Positions 5,609 to 5,869 of a DNA stretch of 5,869 nucleotides are shown one piece after another; position 1 is the first letter of the stretch, and each line of letters starts with the position of its first letter. Below the pieces are notes generated by a model, which did no database searches, had not been told where the DNA came from, and saw only the letters and a list, made by a program, of their open reading frames with translations. This DNA is from Adhaeribacter sp. (GTDB lineage Bacteria > Bacteroidota > Bacteroidia > Cytophagales > Hymenobacteraceae), in NCBI GenBank assembly GCA_028288395.1, contig JAQBNV010000112.1:1-5869 (forward strand). Reading direction: 5' to 3'. A program made the translations under genes and the position numbers.

Positions 5609-5869
5609 ATGAAAAAGATATTTTTATTTAGTTTGGTAGTTAGCTTAATGGCTTTTTCCTGTGAAAAGGAAGAAAGTTATTTGGCTAGTAATACCTGTAA
5701 GGTAAATAATCCAACCGCAGAATTGGCCTGGCTTAAAGCGGAAATAAACCGCCGTGAGCAGAACCCCACCTATGTCGCAAAATACTTTTACATTCAGCAG
5801 GCGGAGTACAAGCAGCAAACCGTTTTTATTTATAATAATTGCTGCCCGGTATGTGGTACCACTACACCG
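5609..5869 (+). CDS. Small putative lipoprotein, 3' end beyond the window
   Basis: The first 87 codons run in frame to the window edge. The N-terminus MKKIFLFSLVVSLMAFSC is a lipoprotein-type signal: two lysines, a hydrophobic stretch, and Cys18 as predicted lipidation site. The lipobox AFSC is loose at position -2 but tolerable in Bacteroidota. Cys18 is followed by EKEES, an acidic stretch resembling the export signals that send some Bacteroidota lipoproteins to the cell surface. The mature part contains NPTAELAWLKAEINRR (34-49), an aromatic-rich middle, and a cysteine cluster CCPVCG at 78-83. From memory this resembles short Bacteroidota lipoproteins with an LPWLKE-like block and a CCP cluster, whose function is unknown. 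The cysteines suggest disulfides or metal binding, but this is inference. It lies 102 bases after the GH3 stop on the same strand, and GGGG at 5601-5604 may help ribosome binding. Confidence 0.85.
   Translation, partial: MKKIFLFSLVVSLMAFSCEKEESYLASNTCKVNNPTAELAWLKAEINRREQNPTYVAKYFYIQQAEYKQQTVFIYNNCCPVCGTTTP

Overview
The window looks like chromosomal DNA of a member of the Bacteroidota, most likely Cytophagales (Hymenobacteraceae-like). This rests on the gene families (a Bacteroidota-type LptB, a bacterial GH3 protein, a DUF885 lipoprotein), promoters of the TTG-N19-21-TAnnTTTG type, start codons mostly without Shine-Dalgarno sequences, and AT-rich spacers between genes of roughly balanced base composition. 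The genus is an inference from remembered homologues.

Layout from left to right: a short flank (1-179) with nothing convincing; a DUF885 lipoprotein, probably a zinc peptidase, on the minus strand (180-1949); a gene-free divergent region of about 700 bases (1950-2653); lptB on the plus strand (2654-3385); a 609-base gap (3386-3994) holding a decayed four-helix-bundle (S23/IVS-type) gene between short inverted repeats; a GH3 acyl-adenylating protein on the plus strand (3995-5506); and the first 87 codons of a small cysteine-containing lipoprotein on the plus strand (5609 to the window end).

The two gaps hold the least ordinary material. The 1950-2653 gap contains a 20-base perfect palindromic operator-like site, a promoter-like pair beside it, a run of hairpins without a reading frame, and a plus-strand intrinsic terminator. 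Together these suggest an unannotated RNA of about 290 nucleotides. The same gap holds a near-consensus lptB promoter so close to the ATG that the lptB mRNA may be leaderless. The 3386-3994 gap contains an S23-family gene that can be read almost end to end once one lost A and two nonsense substitutions are allowed for. It is enclosed by inverted copies of AGTTATC-AGTAA, which differ only in how many copies of a 7-base unit they carry.

Functionally, LptB is the ATPase of lipopolysaccharide export. The GH3 protein is an ANL-type adenylating enzyme of unknown substrate. The two lipoproteins are envelope proteins. lptB and the GH3 gene share a strand and, from memory, are often neighbours in this group, so the S23 remnant plausibly landed between them. 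I see no CRISPR array, rRNA, tRNA or intact transposase.
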